NCBI GenBank assembly: GCA_021841985.1
Contig: JAKCCP010000325.1
Location: 1-20,200, forward strand
Length of the DNA stretch: 20,200 bases
Origin: Pseudomonadota bacterium
GTDB taxonomy: Bacteria > Pseudomonadota > Alphaproteobacteria > Acetobacterales > Acetobacteraceae
Direction: 5' to 3'
The position numbers were made by a program, and so were the translations under genes. Position 1 is the stretch's first letter; every line of letters begins with the position of its first letter. The notes beneath the pieces are model-generated. The model did not search any database, had not been told where the DNA came from, and worked only from the letters and a program-made list of their open reading frames with translations. Of this stretch, positions 19,788 to 20,200 are shown piece by piece.

Positions 19788-19802
19788 CGTGTAAATAACA
19801 CG
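19788..19802. repeat. Perfect 5-bp dyad, CGTGTAAATAACACG
   Basis: CGTGT and ACACG flank a five-base A/T-rich centre, 10 bases upstream of the structured RNA candidate at 19812. It could be an operator for a dimeric regulator or a minor hairpin. I do not recognise the motif. Confidence 0.5.
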
Positions 19803-19811
19803 AATTGTTAT

Positions 19812-19938
19812 GGACAACGGCGACATGTTCGCCGATCCTCACGGCGAGGACGAGGTTTACCCCTCATCCTGCCGTGTGACTGGCGTTTCCTCCCCAAACT
19901 TGGCTCGCGGCTAACGCTGCGAGCCTCCTTTGTTTTTT
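19812..19938 (+). ncRNA. Putative small RNA or structured 3' UTR: three hairpins ending in a terminator
   Basis: Three hairpins follow in order. The first (19812-19838) pairs CGGCGA with TCGCCG around CATGT, with an outer GGA/TCC. The second (19840-19876) has 14 pairs: CACGGC, AGGA and GAGG against CCTC, TCCT and GCCGTG, with one bulge and one mismatch. The third (19902-19925) is a terminator stem. Between the second and third is an apparently unpaired TTTCCTCCCC (19886-19895), complementary to Shine-Dalgarno-type sequences. C-rich anti-Shine-Dalgarno loops are known in several alphaproteobacterial small RNAs. No convincing sigma70 promoter could be picked upstream, so it might instead be the processed 3' end of the long operon mRNA. 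The same bases hold a 34-codon ATG frame (19810-19914). Confidence 0.45.
19902..19938 (+). terminator. Strong intrinsic terminator
   Basis: GGCTCGCGGC (19902-19911) pairs with GCTGCGAGCC (19916-19925) in ten base pairs including one G-T, around a TAAC tetraloop. It is followed by TTTGTTTTTT (19929-19938). It would end transcription of the small RNA candidate and of any read-through from the nuo-birA-coaX-rnj unit. Confidence 0.88.
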
Positions 19939-19943
19939 ACTTG

Positions 19944-19969
19944 CGTGTGACCCTTTCGTCACGTGTTTT
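19944..19969 (+). terminator. Possible second, weaker terminator hairpin
   Basis: CGTGTGAC (19944-19951) pairs with GTCACGTG (19958-19965) with two G-T pairs around CCTTTC, followed by TTTT (19966-19969). It sits just after the strong terminator and could act as a back-up. Confidence 0.3.
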
Positions 19970-20011
19970 CAGCGCCGAAATCACGATTTCACGAATTTTT
20001 ATGCAAGAGCC

Positions 20012-20049
20012 ATATTGTGCAGCGCAATAAAATTGCTGCATTGCAATAT
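20012..20049. repeat. TGC-rich direct repeat nested in a long imperfect inverted repeat
   Basis: Two copies of TGCA-NN-GCAATA, each preceded by TTG, start 19 bases apart (20018 and 20037). The same stretch also folds: ATATTG and TGCAGC pair with GCTGCA and CAATAT, with a three-base bulge. It begins at the stop codon of the minus-strand gene, so a 3' hairpin or terminator for that gene is the simplest reading. The U-tract on that strand is poor. Confidence 0.6.
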
Positions 20050-20200
20050 CAAGGGCGCTCTGGTCGCACTAATGCGGTCAGATCGGCGGCGAGCTGGGCG
20101 ATGGCTGGGTGCCAGTTGCCGGGGGTTTCCTGGCGGTAGAGGCGCAAGCTGGGATACCAGGGGCTGTCGGTACGGGCGGTGAGCCAGCGCCAGCAGCCAT
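20049..20200 (-). CDS. C-terminal end of a possible TPR/glycosyltransferase-like protein (5' part beyond window)
   Basis: On the minus strand an open frame runs from the window edge to TGA at 20051-20049, giving 49 residues. It contains WRWLTARTDSPWYPSLRLYR followed by QETPGNWHPAIAQLAADL. The pattern W-L-x-x-R-x-D-S-P-W-Y-P, then R-L-[FY]-R-Q, then P-G-x-W and an I-A helix, resembles the C-terminus of tetratricopeptide-repeat proteins with a glycosyltransferase-like domain common in Acetobacteraceae and relatives. This is recalled family resemblance, not a search. The gene converges on the nuo-rnj unit and ends directly at the TGC-rich repeat. Catalytic parts lie outside the window. Confidence 0.6.
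   Translation of the reverse strand, partial: GCWRWLTARTDSPWYPSLRLYRQETPGNWHPAIAQLAADLTALVRPERP

Noticed and set aside
20078..20084. AGATCGG, resembling the start of the reverse-complement Illumina adapter
   Set aside because: It lies inside a continuous protein-like minus-strand frame, away from any edge, and only seven bases match, so chance is sufficient.

Overview
The window is a high-GC stretch from an alphaproteobacterium, most likely order Rhodospirillales and perhaps family Acetobacteraceae. This rests on protein style and gene order only; no search was possible. Almost everything lies on the + strand and is core housekeeping: the 3' end of lon, hupB, tRNA-Val(TAC), tRNA-Asp(GTC), a complete 14-gene nuoABCDEFGHIJKLMN operon for respiratory complex I, and then birA, coaX, rnj and a small DUF1467 membrane protein. 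I see no mobile element, phage, CRISPR array, toxin-antitoxin pair or defence locus.

Region 1-1880: truncated lon, a probable promoter and terminator around hupB, and two tRNA genes set among short palindromes. The first eight bases equal the 3' end of the standard Illumina adapter and replace the expected Lon residues, so the left edge looks like an untrimmed contig end.

Region 1883-16177: the nuo genes, tightly packed with overlaps or gaps of a few bases. The only larger gaps are nuoH/nuoI (52 nt) and nuoI/nuoJ (36 nt). nuoC and nuoD are separate genes. All expected Fe-S ligands, the FMN/NADH site, the quinone-site His and Tyr, and the key Glu and Lys residues of the antiporter-like subunits can be read, so the complex should be functional.

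Region 16174-19751: biotin-protein ligase, type III pantothenate kinase, ribonuclease J and a DUF1467 protein continue the same transcription unit with overlaps or short gaps. This is familiar alphaproteobacterial gene order.

Region 19752-20200: composition becomes more AT-rich. A run of three hairpins ending in a strong intrinsic terminator (19812-19938) looks like a small RNA or a structured 3' UTR, with an unpaired anti-Shine-Dalgarno-like tract. After it come further dyads and a TGC-rich repeat, then the 3' end of a minus-strand gene resembling the C-terminus of TPR/glycosyltransferase-like proteins. Only this last 450 bases departs from an ordinary conserved housekeeping region.
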